A program made the position numbers and the translations under genes. Under the pieces are notes generated by a model, which saw only the letters and a program-made list of their open reading frames with translations, did no database searches and was not told where the DNA came from. DNA of 5,445 nucleotides from Prevotellaceae bacterium (GTDB lineage Bacteria; Bacteroidota; Bacteroidia; Bacteroidales; UBA932). The DNA lies in the NCBI GenBank assembly GCA_031257655.1, contig JAIROF010000115.1:1-5445 (forward strand). Direction: 5' to 3'. Numbering within the stretch: the first letter of the stretch is position 1; every line of letters begins with the position of its first letter. Of the stretch, positions 4,464-5,445 are shown one piece after another.

Positions 4464-5252
4464 ATGAAAAATAAAGGTATTACACAGAAAAGGCATTGCC
4501 TTTGGCGGTCGACGGCGAATGTGGCCGTTGGCGTTTGCAGGTTCCTCACGGCGGGCGCTCCCCCGGCGAGGCCTGCGGTTATCTCTCGCCGGTTAGGGTT
4601 GCTGCTCGCGGCGGGTGCATTTTCGGTGCACAGCCAGGCAGCGCCGCCCCCCCAGTGGCCGGAATCGCTCAATACCGCCAAAGAGGCGGAGTATATGACG
4701 GAAACAGAGCAGGAGGTCATTCACGAGCTCAATAAGGTGCGCACTAACCCCAAGGCATACGCCCTCTACCTGAAAGAGGAGCGGCAGTACTACAGCGGGA
4801 AGAACATCAGCAAGCCGGGAGAAATAACCGTAAAAACCCGTGAAGGGCTGGTTGCCGTAAACGAGTGTATTGCCGCACTGGCGAAAGCGAAGCCCGTAGG
4901 CGTTTTGCGCCCGCACAAGGGGCTGAGCGAGGCTGCGGCTTGGCTGGCCGCCGACCAGGCAAAAACCGGACGCACGGGGCACAACGGCAGCGACGGCAGC
5001 AACTTGTCGCAGCGGGTGGAGCGCCACGACGCCGGAAGCTACATCACCATAGGTGAGAATATTTCTTACGGCAGCGGTGAAGCGCGGCAAATTGTAATGC
5101 AGCTCCTGATAGACGACGGCGTTGCCTCGAGAGGGCACCGGCACAACATCTTGAACGCCGCTTTTGACTGCTGCGGAGTGGCAATCAATACCCATTCCGT
5201 TTACAGGTATGTGTGCGTAATGGATTTTGGTAAATTTAGTAGTAAGTGGTAA
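4464..5252 (+). CDS. Secreted CAP (SCP/PR-1)-domain protein
   Basis: The 262-residue protein carries a CAP domain at about 82-257, the cysteine-rich-secretory/PR-1 fold found in many exported bacterial proteins whose roles are mostly unknown. The first helix reads EVIHELNKVRTNPKAYALYL (84-103). CAP hallmarks follow: HNG with His173, GENI with Glu198, GHRHNIL (224-230) with His225, and a final strand ending VMDFG (252-256). A hydrophobic stretch LGLLLAAGAF (44-53) ending in SQA (57-59) looks like a signal peptide, but it comes after an unusually long, Arg-rich n-region of about 43 residues. An in-frame TGA at 4455-4457 fixes ATG 4464 as the earliest start, and the next Met (78) would lose the signal. 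SRR just before the hydrophobic core weakly recalls a Tat motif, though Gly replaces the usual Phe. Adjacent Cys235-Cys236 and Cys251 might be oxidised after export. The last codons and stop lie in a heptamer repeat. The partner or substrate is unknown. Confidence 0.92.
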   Translation: MKNKGITQKRHCLWRSTANVAVGVCRFLTAGAPPARPAVISRRLGLLLAAGAFSVHSQAAPPPQWPESLNTAKEAEYMTETEQEVIHELNKVRTNPKAYALYLKEERQYYSGKNISKPGEITVKTREGLVAVNECIAALAKAKPVGVLRPHKGLSEAAAWLAADQAKTGRTGHNGSDGSNLSQRVERHDAGSYITIGENISYGSGEARQIVMQLLIDDGVASRGHRHNILNAAFDCCGVAINTHSVYRYVCVMDFGKFSSKW

Positions 5253-5285
5253 GTGGTTAGTAGTTAGTAGTTAGTAGTAAGTTAG
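5237..5285. repeat. Degenerate heptamer array spanning the CAP-gene stop codon
   Basis: Seven-base units in register: TAGTAGT (5237), AAGTGGT (5244), AAGTGGT (5251), TAGTAGT (5258, 5265, 5272) and AAGTTAG (5279). The first three supply the final Ser-Ser-Lys-Trp codons and the TAA stop (5250-5252). Seven is not a multiple of three, so unit gain or loss inside the coding part would shift the frame, but TAG/TAA occurs soon in every frame and the protein end would change only slightly. Confidence 0.85.
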
Positions 5286-5309
5286 TTCGTAGGGTAGTGT
5301 ATAAATTGT

Positions 5310-5443
5310 GGGGAGCGAAAAACCTAATTTACTCACTCGTGCTTATTTTTGGTGTTCGTGAGCTCGCTGCGCTCGGTTACACCTAATTTTATAACAAAAC
5401 AACCTCAGTAGCAGGGAGATAAAGTAGAAATAACAACCTCATT
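5310..5443 (-). repeat. Dispersed repeat family, unit 4 (reverse, fullest copy)
   Basis: Read on the minus strand: AATGAGGTTG (revcomp of 5434-5443), a 21-base copy-specific segment (5413-5433), GCTACTGAGGTTGTTTTG, TTATAAAATTAGGTG, the 48-bp GC-rich core (5329-5376) and TTAGGTTTTTCG ending in CTCCCC. It contains every block found separately in units 1-3, so it is the best reference copy. It lies about 60 bp past the CAP gene, about 2.9 kb from the other copies. Its outer end is at the window edge. Confidence 0.8.
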
Positions 5444-5445
5444 AA

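Noticed and set aside
4593..5195. A 200-codon minus-strand frame opposite the CAP gene
   Set aside because: The plus strand carries all CAP motifs. The antisense frame has no recognisable features.

Overview
The window looks like part of a chromosome from a member of the Bacteroidota, perhaps the order Bacteroidales. Three things suggest this: TAnnTTTG-type -7 boxes with poor or absent Shine-Dalgarno sites in front of the genes, A-rich start-codon contexts, and the character of the proteins (a PstA permease with an SGETAPILFT segment, and a CAP-domain protein opening with an LNKVRTNPKAYA helix). The assignment is an inference from sequence style. No rRNA or other marker gene is present.

Layout: 1-274 is non-coding. 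It holds a heptamer tandem repeat, a small hairpin, a set of 11-bp-phased TTT(G/T)TAAC direct repeats resembling a Pho box, a -7-like element and a leader hairpin. Next come pstA (275-1129, +), ending at a strong intrinsic terminator, and a YigZ/IMPACT-family gene (1281-1892, +) with its own -7 box. From 1893 to 2822 lies about 930 bp without a credible gene, packed with repeats: a GAGTAA microsatellite, a duplicated 43-bp hairpin module, three units of a dispersed repeat family, a CATC microsatellite and several long inverted repeats. Peptidase T (pepT, 2823-4061, -) follows and is read towards this repeat region. A 402-bp divergent intergenic region (4062-4463) carries candidate promoters for pepT and for a secreted CAP/SCP-domain protein gene (4464-5252, +). 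The window closes with a heptamer microsatellite overlapping that gene's stop codon and a fourth copy of the dispersed repeat.

The four genes do not form one pathway or operon. PstA is an inner-membrane subunit of high-affinity phosphate uptake. YigZ-type proteins are cytosolic and poorly understood. PepT is a cytosolic tripeptidase. The CAP protein is probably exported. Each gene appears to be its own transcription unit.

No complete new multi-gene system is visible. The most interesting signals are non-coding: (i) a four-copy interspersed repeat in which a conserved AATGAGGTTG block and a conserved GCTACTGAGGTTG block enclose an unrelated 21-22 nt segment in each copy; (ii) a Pho-box-like array in front of a pstA that lacks its usual neighbours; (iii) two gene stop codons lying inside microsatellites.
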